In this document: piece by piece, positions 23,877 to 36,070 of the stretch | Layout: each line of letters begins with the position of its first letter | Numbering within the stretch: position 1 is the first letter of the stretch | DNA from: Bagarius yarrelli | Taxonomy: Eukaryota; Chordata; Actinopteri; Siluriformes; Sisoridae | Reading direction: 5' to 3' | NCBI GenBank assembly: GCA_005784505.1 | Contig: VCAZ01000253.1 | Span: forward strand, 99,501 to 163,500 | DNA length: 64,000 bases | Translations under genes and position numbers: made by a program | The notes under the pieces: model-generated | Told to the model about the DNA's origin: nothing | What the model saw: the letters and a program-made list of their open reading frames with translations, nothing else | Database searches by the model: none

Positions 23877-25926
23877 TCTGATACTCTGGTGGTGTGTTAG
23901 TGATGTCGACAGGTTTACTGGTCTGATGTTAAAGTTTGATTATGATCCTGATATCTAAAGTGGATCTTTAACACAAATAGGAGGGTTTAAGATCTCGTCC
24001 CTTCTTCCTCCGCGTCCCCTGACTGTCCCCTAAACATGTTGTTGAGACATACGGAGGTCATGAATACCAATCAACTCCAACGTAGACGGAATCATATGTT
24101 CAAGTCGAAGTCTCATCCAATTGTTCAAGGTGTCGCGACCCGACCTCCGGTTCGATTCATCATTACTCAGCGTTCCTCCTGGCCTGCCCTGTGGTTTAAT
24201 CAGCGTGCCAATCACACCATAATCAGACAAATGACCCCTAATAAGAGGTAAAGGAATTCATTACAGCGCTCCAGGTGAAATAGGGCGAGCGGAATCTGGG
24301 GCCAGACGGCACGAGGGTGGTGGGATACAATCCCTCAGCGGTTTCATCAGGAAGGTTTGTATTCTTCTGTTTTGTACATTTTCTCCAGGAAACATGAAAG
24401 TAATTAGTTTCATCAAGGCGTGTGAGTGATGAGGGGTTTACAAGCCTTTGCCTCAAAATACAGGTGAGCTGCACGTGCGCTAATGACAGGTAACGTTTAA
24501 CGTTGAGATGCTTCAACTTTATTCCTCTGATTTCTTTCAGGATTTTACACAAATACTTAATTCACTGAAATTTGTCTGTGTGTGAGCGAACGCTCTTAAT
24601 TCCAATTAACATGTTTCCTTTTCCTCAGCTGTCGACTTCGTTCTGATGACGGATCGCCGAGTCGAGTCTTAATTCGACTTCTGGGAAGAGATAAAAAGGC
24701 CAAAACAGTCGGTTCAGAAAAGAATAATAATAAACAAAAGTCTGGCAACGGCATCAATCTGAGACGCAAACGAGACCTGGTGTGAAAACCTGGACAGGCT
24801 GAGATCAGACCTAGGTATCAGACCTGTGTATCAGACCTGTGTATCAGACCTGTTGATAAAAAAATAAATAAAACTTTGCCTTAGGTATGCACTAACCCTC
24901 CACACCAACAGGGGCAACATTACGATGTCCTAAATGTTTTTGAAAGTAATTTAAAAAAAGTTAAAATTTCTTAAAAGTAAAAAAAAGAACTATAGGCGAG
25001 GCAGTAAAGAAAGCGAGGACTGTTGAAGGTCATCCAGAGGGGCGGCGCTCATTATCACATGGTTACGGGATTCCAGCAGAATTACTTTAAAAACTGAATC
25101 TCGGTTCCGGATCGTGACTTCATCAGACAGCGAGACATCTTCAATCACATGTTCACGCGGTTTATTCCACGCCGCTGTCGCTCGGTCGCAGTGATTATCC
25201 GTAATCAGCGCTGTGGGATTTTCAGATCATGTTGACTCTGTGATTATGTGCAGCTGAAAATAGACGTTAATTAAACATTAAATTCAGGAAGAAACACATG
25301 TCAGAAAAAAACAAAACAAAACAGGATGGAAGGATAGAAAACTCTTTCCTAATGGAACTGCAGCAGAAAGCAAACGGAGTCAGTTAATATTCCGGCGACT
25401 CGGTGAGGAGAGAAGCTGCAGGTCTTTTATCGCATCTGTGCGGCGGCACGGCGTAATGCGAGCGGCGCCATCAAAGCCTGTGTCGTTTCAGGGCCTTTTT
25501 ACAATAAACGTTTGTTTGGGTTTGAAAAAGTTGCAGCTTAGAAGAGTTTCTGGTTTTACAGTCAGACGTCATGTGCTGACTCACAAATTCCAGAATCAAA
25601 CGCTTCATTTAAAGTGTTTTAACCTGAGGAAAGTTCCCGCCATTCAAAGTCACATGACGTGGTTGGGTTTCCGCAGATTATTAAAGTCATCTGTGAGGAG
25701 GTCACATGACTAATATTTCAAAAGGTATTTTAACAGAACTTTAAAAGAGCTTTTCCTTTAAATCCTGGAAAAATCTGGGACGAAAAATACGTCCTGACGC
25801 AGGAAATATTCCTAAATTACGTCTAACAGGCGTCTCGTTAATCAGCAGAAAATCAGCACATAAATTCATGAGATGAAATAACGACATAGTTGTAATATAG
25901 TTATAATATAATTATAATAGTGACAT
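23877..25926. other. Unique DNA, no gene found
   Basis: The stretch 24030-24560 is moderately complex and gives short overlapping frames on both strands. GACCTGTGTATCAGACCTGT-type words repeat near 24808-24852. The stretch 25130-25480 contains CpG-containing sequence. None of the frames has a recognisable domain or matched splice sites. Confidence 0.35.
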
Positions 25927-26090
25927 AGTCTAGTAGTCTGTATGTGTCTCTAGTGATCTGTCCAGTGTGACCCCTGCCTTTCACCCAATCACAGCTGGGA
26001 TAAACTCCAGCAGACCCCCATGACCCTGATTAGGAATAAGCGGCTATAGATAACGGATAGATAGATCGATTGATGGATGGAAGGATTTTT
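25927..26090 (+). mobile_element. (ATGG)n-tailed fish retroposon, copy 2 (3' part)
   Basis: GTGATCTGTCCAGTGTGACC, CTGCCTTTCACCCAATCACA, GCTGGGATAAACTCCAGCAG and GGAATAAGCGGCTATAGATA lead to a GATAGATCGATTGATGGATGG tail. The 5' half is missing. Confidence 0.75.
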
Positions 26091-26103
26091 TTTTTTAATT
26101 AAA

Positions 26104-26285
26104 ATAAATGTTTTGGGCATTTGCCTTTATGAAACTGATAGGACAGAGGGATGAAATGGGGGAGATAGAGAGAGGGGGTGGGGCTGGAAAGGACCTGAGC
26201 CAGAATCGAACCCGGGTTGCTGGAGCACAACGGCGCATGTGGGGCCCGAAGTGCCTTAACCCAGTACATCACTGCGCCGGCCTTC
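26104..26285 (-). mobile_element. Second type of tRNA-derived SINE
   Basis: On the minus strand the sequence GGCGCAGTGATGTACTGGGT resembles a tRNA A-box region, and GGGTTCGATTCTGG is a B box (plus-strand positions about 26206-26219). A purine/pyrimidine-biased body with CTCTCTCTATCTCCCC follows. I associate this with a fish SINE that carries a CTCTC-rich body. It is distinct from the family at 21741. Confidence 0.6.
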
Positions 26286-27123
26286 TTTGTGGAATTTAAC
26301 ATGAGAATATCACAAATTAATTAATTAATGAAACCTCAGGATAAGAACTGAACCGGTTCTGGAGTCAGGTTCTTAGTGCAAAAATGTGTATTGTGATATG
26401 AATTTACTAAAAGAAGTAATGTAAATAAAGTTTATCTGTTTCAGCTGTCCGCAAACTTTAGCGATATTAACAATTTCCAAAACTATACTCATATTTTTGG
26501 ATACTTAAACAATTAAAAAAATGTAGAAACGGCATTTAAATGAAGTAAAATATGAAGGCAAGAAAGTAAAACCTTTTTAAATCACGTAGCTTGACACCAA
26601 CAGGTTTTAAAGGCTCTTTGACGGATGTGCAACTTAGCCAGCGTCAGTTTGTTTTGCTTGCATGTGAATTTCTTGCAAAATTTCAATTCTTAGGGAAAAA
26701 ATTCATAAGAGAGGGCATCGGTATGCCAAAATTTAGAATCAAATGTAACCGAGACTCTTCCCTCATTTGGACAAGCTCCGCCCCCGTCATTCTCTTCTAC
26801 AGATCTTCTATTCCATTAATATAATACGCTTTAAAATACATGTGTATGTATTATATGAGGAAGAAAAGAGCTTTTCTTTTGAATGTTTCCCAATAATAAT
26901 GACCTACATTATCTCCGCTCTTTCCATCACAGTCGACTCGCAGGAAAACGGCACGGCATGGCTGCGGTTTCGCCGTTCCCGACTCTATCATTTCAGATCA
27001 TTATACTTATTACATTTGCACCAGTTAATCCGAGTCAGTTCACCTCCTGAATGAGAATGTCTAAGTGTAAAGTCTTAAGTATGACTTAGAGAAGGAAGAA
27101 AAAGAAAGAAATCAGGGCAAAAG
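26286..27123. other. AT-rich unique DNA
   Basis: No gene or known repeat was recognised. Confidence 0.45.
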
Positions 27124-27149
27124 AGAAAGAGAGAAATAAAGAGAGAGAT

Positions 27150-27184
<35 letters not shown>
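27124..27184. repeat. (GA)n microsatellite
   Basis: GA repeats with AAATAAA interruptions, perfect from about 27151. Confidence 0.95.
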
Positions 27185-27187
<3 letters not shown>

Positions 27188-28425
27188 ACAAACCCCATCG
27201 TTTAAGGAGTTATTATGGTGGAGTGAGGTGGCTGTAATGATGCCATCACGCCATGAATACCGAGAGCCAAGACTTTGGAAAAGATCTCCCACTCCCTCTG
27301 GATGGAGGGCAAAGAGAAGCACCAGGAGAAGGTCAGATGCGCTATTTGGAAATTAATTTGGGTGTAGTTATTTGCGTCTGTAAAAAAAACGCATTTTGTT
27401 TACGGCTTATTATCGTCAGCGGCAGCCGAGGACACGCTCATGCATATTTATGGCTCTCGGCGCAGAACCGCGGCCCCTCGATCTCTCTTGAATACTGAAC
27501 AGTGGCTAACAGCTGCGGATGGAGAAAAGAAGGAAACGATTTTTTTGTTGTTTTTTTTTGCTCTTTCGCTTATGAAACAATAGTTTTGTGTCCTACTTAA
27601 GGGAATAATTCTGTGATTGAAACACTTAACCTTGCTAGCACAGAGTGTCAAGGGCCCTCGTTCCCACCCAGCGTCGATCTCCTGCTGGTGTACACACACT
27701 CGACATGGCTTTATGCGCAACAAATTACACACATTCCGCAATTGGTGCAGGAAACGACGACTAAACAAATGCTATAAGTAACTTAGGAGGACTTCAACAA
27801 TCCACTTCAATCCGAATGTTCCTTTAGACGACACCTCACTCTTGCCTTCAGAATGTGAAATCAAGTGAACTGGAGACGTCTTTCAATCCTGTTTTTGTGG
27901 TTATTTCTTTATTTCTACATGTACGGACGAACTGTCAATCAGACGGTGGCGGCGCGACGCGGCGTGGTGGCTCGATCCGCCGGTGTCCTCTTTGGGGCTG
28001 TGTGGGGTAATTTTCTTTCTGAAATTGCTGTCATCACAAGCTGTTTCTCCACATACATCAGGATGTAAATGGATTTTTGGTGACAGTGTGTCTCGTGTGC
28101 TCACTAAGAGGCCGTAAATAATAGACGAGGTGTCCTGGTTCTCGCCGGAGGGACGATATCCGACACTGAGTTATACAGCTGGATATTCTGGAGCTTCGAT
28201 CTGAAACCCTCCTACAACCCTTTAATACTTCCATACTCCAAAGTCGGTCCACGAGGCTCCTGAAAAACCTCCCTGTCTCCTTCTATTTGTCCTTTTCGGT
28301 CTCTTGCTTTATTCGTCTCACCTCTGTGTCACTCCCTCATCAGTCTATTTATCCATTCATCCATTTATCCTCCCATAAGCAAACCGCATCTCACTGTCCT
28401 TCTATTAGGCTTATCAAATAATTCA
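27185..28425. other. Unique DNA with a candidate conserved non-coding island
   Basis: The region 27320-27500 is complex and non-repetitive, with GGAAATTAATTTGGG, CATGCATATTTATGG and several CpG. Between 27860 and 28070 a plus-strand frame of 67 codons begins only at a GTG, so it is not treated as a gene. No domain was recognised. Confidence 0.35.
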
Positions 28426-28860
28426 CTTATGCATCTATTCACCAATTTTTTTCCCTTTTATTCATCCATCTTTCCTCATGCATCCGTCTCTTTATACATT
28501 CATCCATCCATCCATCCATCCATCCATCCATCCATTTATCCAATTATACATTTATCCACCTATCCACCCATTAACTTTATCTACCTATGTCTTTATCTCT
28601 CTATTATCCATCATCTATCTATCTATTATCTACTTTATCTGCATCATTATATCCATCCATCGTCCCTTATCTTTGTTGATTTTACCTTCCATCCATCCAT
28701 CCATCCATCTATCTTGATTTATCTATTTATCCACCCATCGATCCATTAACCTTTATCTTTCCATCATCCATCCATCTATCTATTAACTATCTCATCTCTC
28801 TATCATCCATCCATCATCCATCCATCCATCATCCATCCATCCATCTATCTATCCATGCAG
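28426..28860. repeat. (ATCC)n / (ATCT)n tetranucleotide array
   Basis: Perfect ATCC units at about 28500-28535 spread into degenerate CATC and TATC words over 430 bases. Ile/His/Pro/Ser-rich frames here are repeat translation. Confidence 0.9.
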
Positions 28861-29269
28861 TGTTTGACTTTATAAATGTTTCCTTAGCAGAGCTGCAGAA
28901 TGCAAAACACTCATCAGAGCATTAGCACTCGCTTTAATAATTAAGATACACGCTAATCATTTATCAATGAAGCTAACAGCACTTAGCACTAAAGAGTAAA
29001 CACGCGTGTCAAAACAACCCAGGGGAGGAGTTATCAAAGAGCACGAGCGCTCGAAGTCTAACACTATTAGCAGAACCAGACGGAATGATTAGCATCTGCT
29101 AACTAATCAGAGGGCCTGAGATCGAGTTGTGTTTATATTTACAGTTAAAAATTCACTAAGTCAGAAACAAGTGACCCACAAGTAATTAAGCGGACAAGTT
29201 AATAACGTGAACACTTTCTCACCTTCACATACTAACTAAGTGTTTACACTTCAAATTTATTGTATAGAT
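28861..29269. other. Unique DNA
   Basis: No gene or known repeat was recognised. Confidence 0.45.
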
Positions 29270-30480
29270 TGTTTATTGTCTAGACATTTTTTATTTTTTA
29301 CAGAATAACCTTTTTACATTTATAGCACAAATTTTCTAAATAACAGCTTTACATTACAATTTTACAGAAATGTTTTTTAGGTATACATTTACTAATTTAC
29401 ACTAAATATTTTATGTACAAATATAAAGCTTGACACTAAACAGTAAAGATTTACAGTAAAGGTTCAGTTTTTTATGTTTATAGGAAAATGAAACTTTATA
29501 TTTATAGATTTACATACATATTTATAATACAGAGCTTCGTATAATTAACAGATTTACAAATTACAAACGTATTTTCGGAACAGTTCTATAATATAAAAAT
29601 TGACAGTGCAACTTTTAGTACAAATCCAGATTTTGAAAGGAAAAGGTTACAGTTCACAGGTCAAAGTTTATAGATTAATAGCCTTACAGTACAAGTATAT
29701 CTCAGAACCTGACAGTACAGATTTACATAAAACAATATATTTTTACAGATTTACAGTAGCATTGTGGAAGTGAAAATGGGTGGCTTCACAGTGCGGCTTT
29801 ACAGTATAGATTTTTAGGTTAGATTTTCAGTATAAATTTACAGTGTAGATTTACAGGACAACTTTAAAGTACAAATCTGTCAGTACAGCTTACAGTGCAG
29901 TGTTATAAATATACAGCTTTACAAGTTTAAAGTGCAAATCTACAGCTCAAACGTTTAGATTTACAGAGAAATAAGATTTAAGTATAGAATTACAGATTTA
30001 CAGGATAACTTTAAAGTACAAATTTCCAGCTTTACAGCACAGATTTACAGTAGACGTTTACATTAGATTTAAAGTATAGATTTACAAATCCGTTACACTG
30101 TACAATGTAAAAGTACAAATCCAGATCTTAACGATACAGATTCACAGGTTTATGGTACAAAATTACAGATTTACACAAAAAATGTACAGTTGATGATTTC
30201 CAGCTTTACAGTGTAGATTTACAGTTATAACATAAAGTACACATGTTTAACTTTACAGAATACCTTTTAATTCTGTTATAAAATAATTACAAAAAAAACA
30301 TTTACAGAACCAATTTTTAGTCCACGGCTTAAAAATAAAATATGATAGATTTACTTTAACCATTTACACTTTTATAGTACAAATTGTCAAGGTTTTACAT
30401 TTACAGTAGAAAAATCAGGAATTTGAAGCTAGATGTAGATATTTATAGCCCAAATGAATAGATTTACATCAACTCTGCAC
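29270..30480. repeat. Long degenerate TTTACAG/AGTACA low-complexity region
   Basis: For about 1.2 kb the words ATTTACAG, TACAGTA, AGTACAAAT and GATTTACA recur at irregular short spacing. No fixed unit can be read by eye. It looks like an old tandem array whose period has decayed. It is AT-rich and has no open frame. Confidence 0.65.
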
Positions 30481-31029
30481 TGTAAATGCAACAATTCCGA
30501 CTGTAAATCTGTGTGAAGTTATACTTTTATACTAATTGTTCAGGTTAAAAGTCCAGATTTGATTGATTTACTGGATAAATAAACTCCAGCGATTTTCAGT
30601 GTTACAGAAAAGATTTCACTGGAGTTTAATTCGATCCTCCGAATTCGCTTAAACTCTCATGGGGTGGGTTTTTTTTGGTCTATATTTCTATCTGATGCTG
30701 TGGATAAAGAGTGATCTCTCCATCTCACTCCCACATGATGAACAGATCTGCCGAAACACACACAACCAGCGCTCGCTAAGTGCAAGTCGTGCTACTTAAC
30801 TGGTGTGTGTGTGTGTGTGTGTGTGTGTTGTAGAGGTTAATTGGTGTGTATACAGCAGCTGTGTAGAGACGTGGGATGGAGAGATCAGAGAGAGAAGTAC
30901 AGCAAATGAGTGTAGGCTGAGGTGGAAGAATGAGAAGACGAGGATGTGACGGATGAGAGCGACGTTTAAATAAAAATACACACGCTGGAAATATTTTACA
31001 GCTGAATAAACGAGTGTTAATTTACACAC
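30481..31029. other. Unique DNA with a short (GT)n tract
   Basis: (GT)n lies at 30802-30828. No gene was seen. Confidence 0.45.
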
Positions 31030-31037
31030 TCAGTCTC

Positions 31038-31082
<45 letters not shown>

Positions 31083-31423
31083 CTCTCACTCATCATCTTT
31101 TTCTCGCGTGCTCTTTCTTCCTCTCTCTCTGTCTCGTCTCTTTTCTTGCTTGTTATTATTTTTATTATGATGTCTATTTTTTTCTGTATATATATATATA
31201 TATATTTTTTTTTCTTTATCTCTTTCTCTCTCTCTCTTGCGCTCTTCATTTACTCACATTTTCTATAATATTTCTCTTCTTTCTGTTATAGCTCCCTTTT
31301 TTCCTCCCTTCCCTCCTTCACAACCTGCATTCTATTAGCACAAACGTCACTACGGTATGTTTGCTCTCTTCATCTTCGTTTGTCTTTTTTCATTTCACCC
31401 CCCCGTCTTCCTTTCTTTTTCTC

Positions 31424-31462
<39 letters not shown>

Positions 31463-31695
31463 AGCACCTTTCACTTACTGAAGCCATCCGAAGCCGCTCT
31501 TCCTTCTGTCCTCGTCACTGAGAGGTCTTCTCTTCTTTTACCTATTTTCCATCCCTCCATTATCACCCTTTTTTCTCTGTGTTTTTTTTGTTCCCTTGCT
31601 CAGCTTTCATTCGCTATCTGAACACTTTTATCTTGCTCTCTCTCTCCCTCTTCTCTTCTTTCACCTGCTCTTTATCCCTCACTCCCCACCTCTTG

Positions 31696-31725
<30 letters not shown>
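31030..31725. repeat. Pyrimidine-rich region with several (CT)n tracts
   Basis: CT runs lie at 31036-31077, 31427-31458 and 31697-31722, and (TA)n at 31185-31204. Nearly everything between is C/T-rich on the plus strand, which gives Ser/Leu/Phe-rich open frames with no biological support. Confidence 0.9.
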
Positions 31726-31728
<3 letters not shown>

Positions 31729-32424
31729 GAATGCTAATTAAAAGAACCTAAATGGAACATAAATGATTGAAACCTTATTAGCTGAAACGGTTATTAATAG
31801 ACGCCTGAGGGCGGAGCCTCCTGACACGCCGCTCGTCTTTTTTCAAATGTTTGCTATTCTTCAGGTTTTACGTCGGATCCTATAAAATAACCTCCGTAAC
31901 AGGTGGCGTGCAGAGCGGGTGTAATGTTCACTGCCGGAAAACACAGCAACGGTCCAGGGTTTCATATCTAACAGAAAACTCTGGACAGATGAATCTACGC
32001 TAACATTAGCCAATCAGCTAATGACAGGCCCGCGTTAGCAAACTGCGCTAGCAAACTGTTTAACTCGCAGCTAGCGAACGGAATGCTAACACCTGTGTGA
32101 GAACCTCAGTGTGAGAATCTCAGTCATGCTAACCAGGAATTAGGATTCACACTAATTATTTAAGAAAACATTTCATTATTTATTTGCAGCTTTTAAGAAA
32201 AATGTAGATGTAGTAAAGCTACAGTATAAAAATGCTTAAGAAATATTTTTATAAGAAATTATTAATTAAGAAAATTAATTCTGATACACAGAAAGAAAAC
32301 AAGACCTAAAAAAAGGTTTTTACTTTTCATTTCTTCTGTAATAGAAAAAATGCACATGTAAAGTTTTTTTGTTGTTTTTTTTTTTTTGCTCTACACTAAA
32401 TTGTACTACGTAAAACCCCTAATA
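31726..32424. other. Unique DNA
   Basis: Words such as GCTAGCAAACTG and GTGAGAACCTCAGTGTGAGAA show small local duplications at 32030-32125. No gene or transposon was recognised. Confidence 0.4.
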
Positions 32425-33060
32425 TACACTGATGTCTCTATGTCTCTCTCTTTCTCTCTGTCTCTCTTTCTCTCCCTGTATGTCTCTCTGTCTCTCTCTT
32501 TCTCTGTCTCTCTGTCTCTCTTTCTCTCCCTGTATGTCTCTATGTCTCTCTCTTTCTCTGTCTCTCTTTCTCTCCCCTGTATGTCTCTGTCTCTCTCTTT
32601 CTCTGTCTCTCTTTCTCTCCCTGTATGTCTCTATGTCTCTCTCTTTCTCTGTCTCTCTTTCTCTCCCTCTCTTTTTTCCACGTTATATTACTTTTTTTTT
32701 TTACTTCTTTTTATTTAATTTTTTTCTGTCTTTATCAACACTATCTTTACCTTCTCACTCTATACATTTACTCTTTTTATCTATTTTACTTTTGTCTTTT
32801 TTCATTTCCTTCATTCTCTCACTCTCTTTCCCTCTGTCTCTCTTTTGATTTTCAGTTATACCTCTCCGTTATTCTCTACAGCTCTCCGTATGACTTACAT
32901 TCTCTTTACCATTTCTCCTTTCCTGTTCTATCTCTCTCTTTTCCTTGTTCTGTTTATCTGTTTCTCGCTCTCAACCTCCTGCCGTCTGTCTTTCTTTCTT
33001 TCCATTCCTGAACTCTCTTTCTTTCTTTCCTTCTTTTTAACTCTATCTTTATTGTTAAAA
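32425..33060. repeat. Pyrimidine-rich minisatellite and tract
   Basis: From 32425 to 32670 a C/T block containing CTGTATGTCTCT recurs at 32476, 32530, 32577 and 32621, giving units of 54, 47 and 44 bases. The region to 33060 stays pyrimidine-rich. Open frames of up to 138 residues are translations of this bias. Confidence 0.85.
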
Positions 33061-33985
33061 TACCCACATGTGTTTTTTTGTTACATTGACTGTCTTGGTA
33101 TAAACACTCGTCCTCGGTTGTTTGTTGTCTGTTATTGATGTAAAACAGAAAAAAGGGGCGGAGTCAGTTTTACCTGTCAATCACTTCAGCGTTATTTTGA
33201 AGCGCTAACTCGTCACAAACGATAAGCGAACGTTTAAAGACAACTGTAATTTCCTAAAAGCTGCACTGAAGTGTGTGTGTGTGTGTGTGTGTGCGGATGT
33301 TAGCCGGTTCACAGCCGGTTTATCTCTCCGTTCTGATTTCAGGTGCTGTTTTTTATTCCTTTTCAGTGCAGACAGATGGACGGACGCTCTTTCCGTCCCT
33401 TCAGCAATAAGGTTCCTGCCCGCGGGTCCAGAAAAGTCCAATCACGTCTCCTACATTTAATTACCGATGACAGAAGAATCTGCGGCCAGGACCGCGCGAC
33501 GCTCCCCGCCGACGCCACCCCTGAACCCGAAACCTTCACGCCAGCCGGGGCGAGGTGGTGTTACAGCACGGGTGCCAACTCAATCACACACACACCAAAA
33601 CATAACCTTGTCTCGGGAGAACCGGGTCTGAGAGGAGAACAGGTTTTACATCCAGATGCCTTCATGACCTTTCACCTGATTCTGTGGTATTTTGGTTAAA
33701 AAAGGCAAAACAGGATTATTGAGTTTAAAGGTGATTCACAGCTTCACACTTCAGGGCTGGTAAAACTGGATTCTGATTGGTCAGAAAGCGCTGACAGTAA
33801 AATCCAACACATTAGGCTGGGGTTAGAATACTAATCATTGCAATTAGTATTTTTGCATCATAAGAGAATAAATTAATTAGGACAAAAAAATGATACAGAA
33901 ATAAATAATTTAATCATGACGCATTTCAGACAAACACGCTGTCACTCCAAATCCGCTCAAAGTGCCAGTGCAGCTAAAGCACAGC
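33061..33985. other. Unique DNA with a weak exon candidate
   Basis: (GT)n lies at 33270-33292. A strong 3' splice-site-like sequence (TTTTTTATTCCTTTTCAG ending at 33366) precedes a plus-strand frame that is CpG-containing and open from 33367 past 33555. A possible GT donor lies at about 33553-33558. No domain was recognised and no second copy exists in the window. Confidence 0.3.
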
Positions 33986-34205
33986 GGCTCCGTCTGAACT
34001 CACACACTTCCGTACTATATAGTGTGTGTAATAGAGTGTGTGAGGTGTCGTATATCTGTAAAGTTCCCGAATGATCCGAATATTCCTCTCACCCGGATTG
34101 TGAACTACACATCCAATGGACACTTTACTGTCCCATGATCCCGCGGGAGAGAAACGACTCCTCAGATTCCAAAATGGTGGAAAAGAAAGCGGCGCCGCGG
34201 CGACT
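33986..34205 (+). mobile_element. Short non-autonomous transposon, copy A, left part
   Basis: The block runs ACTATATAGTGTGTGTAATA, GAGTGTGTGAGGTGTCGTAT, TCTCACCCGGATT, TTTACTGTCCCATGATCCCG and GAAAGCGG. It shares these landmarks with 42300-42507 and with the reverse complement of 45583-45925. Its outer end CTCCGTCTGAACTCACACAC resembles, inverted, the sequence near 35640-35660, which suggests terminal inverted repeats. A cut-and-paste MITE is likely; the superfamily is not determined. Confidence 0.6.
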
Positions 34206-35485
34206 TTACCAAAGTTTAAAGTAACTTTAATACTTCAGGATAAAAACACATTGTTCATTGTAGGTAAATTTCACTCCTTTTGACGTACATTAACACTTTA
34301 TACATTAACACACTTTAACACACTACACAGTTTATACATTTAACAGTAACACACTTTATATATTAACACACTTTATTAACACACTTTATACATTAACACA
34401 CTTTATACAGTAACACACTTTATACAGTAACACACTTTATACATTAACACACTTTATACATTATACAACCACACCACTTTATACACACACGTTAACACAC
34501 TTATACATTAACACACTTTACAATTGATTACACACTTTAAACACACTTTATACAGTAACACACTTTATACATTAACACACTTTATACATTAACACACTTT
34601 ATACAGTAACACACTTTAACACCAACTTAACACACATTAAACATTTAACACACACTTTATACATTAACACACTTTAATTAACAGTTTAAACACACTTTAT
34701 ACATTTAACACACTTATACACACTTAAACATTAACACTTTATACATTAACACTTTACACACTTTAACACACATTAACACACTTTATACATTAACACACTT
34801 TAAATTAACATTAAATACATTTAACACACTTTAAACATTAACACACATTTAACATTTAACACAAACTTTAACATTAACACACTTTATACATTAACACACT
34901 TTAACATTAACACACTTACAGTTAACACACTTTAATCATTAACACACACTTTATACATTAACATTACACTTTAAACATTTATACTAAACACACTTTATAC
35001 ATTAACACACTTTATACATTACACACTTTATACACACACTTTAAAACACACTTTAACATTAACACTTTAATCACATTAACACACTTTATTAACATTAACA
35101 CACTTTAAATTAACACTTATACATTATTTAACATTAAACACACTTTATTAAAACACACTTTAAACATTACACACTTTATACATTACACCACACTTTATAC
35201 ATTAACATTAACACACTTTAATCATTAACACACTTTATACATTCACACACTTAACATTAACACACTTTATACACACATTAACATTAAAACACTTTATACA
35301 TAACACAATTAACACATTAACAACACTTAACACACACTTTATACATTAACACACTTTATACATTAACACACTTTATACAGTAACACACTTTAAACATTAA
35401 CACACTTTATACATTAACACACTTTATACAGTAACACACTTTATATATGGTTGTAATGACAATAAAACTTCTTGAACTATATATT
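34206..35485. repeat. 17-bp minisatellite inserted in transposon copy A
   Basis: From about 34285 to 35445 the unit CATTAACACACTTTATA repeats about 65 to 70 times, with CAGTAACACACTTTATA variants and many indels. The array ends in TGTAATGACAATAAAACTTC (35453-35472), which resembles a LINE 3' end. The whole block interrupts the short transposon between GAAAGCGG (about 34195) and GTGACGCC (about 35494). It may have arrived as a retroposed piece carrying the array. Confidence 0.8.
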
Positions 35486-35760
35486 CACACTACTGTGACG
35501 CCGTAGGTCATGTGATCAACATCAACATGGCGGATGGAGAAACGTCCTGATTTCATTTATACTCCTGATATTCAGACGATAGAACAGACTATCAACGATC
35601 AGAAATTGACAAAAATAAAGTGGAGAATTAGAGCAGTGTGTTATTTGGGACGGAGTGTGTGTTTGCTCTCACACTTCCACTTGCCGTATTGTTTGCGTTG
35701 TGTTTATGAATTATTTGTCGTTTATTCTGGCTGCTCCTGTTTGCTGTGCTGTTGATGATT
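35486..35760 (+). mobile_element. Short non-autonomous transposon, copy A, right part
   Basis: GGTCATGTGATCAACATCAA followed by CATGGCGGATGGAGAAACGT and CCTGATTTCATTTATACTCC matches the second half of copy B at 42448-42507. The stretch ends with a degraded inverted form of the left end near 35640-35660. Confidence 0.6.
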
Positions 35761-36070
35761 ATTGAGGTGCGTCAGTGTGATTCCCTGTCGGCGTGTAATG
35801 ATGTAATGTCAATAAACGTCGATGTGACAAACAAAACTTCGATCCGGTTTTGAAAAAAGTGTGTGTGAATCCGCTGGAGAAATAAACGATTGCTGTCGTG
35901 AGCAACTTCTTAATGTAGCAACTGTGAAGCGATGACAAAACTCATACAGTGTTTGAGAAATCTAAAACATCCTCCAGTGTTTCTTCCTCAGTAGATTTTA
36001 ATGATAAACTTTCACTGTGATGTTTTTCGGAGGAATAAACACTTGAGGATGTTTTTCACTCATTAATTTA
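35761..36070. other. Unique DNA containing a 26-bp imperfect hairpin
   Basis: Arms at 35964-35989 and 36030-36055 are complementary at 24 of 26 positions, with a 40-nt loop. The arm contains AGTGTTTCTTCCTC. The sequence could be a small inverted-repeat element or a fold-back RNA. Confidence 0.55.

Noticed and set aside
27865..28068. A frame with a hydrophobic, signal-like beginning
   Set aside because: It starts only at GTG, which is not a usual start in a vertebrate genome, and has no acceptor upstream.
32386..33138. Several open frames of 97-138 codons in C/T-rich DNA
   Set aside because: Stops are rare in pyrimidine-rich DNA. The translations are Ser/Leu/Phe-rich without domain content.
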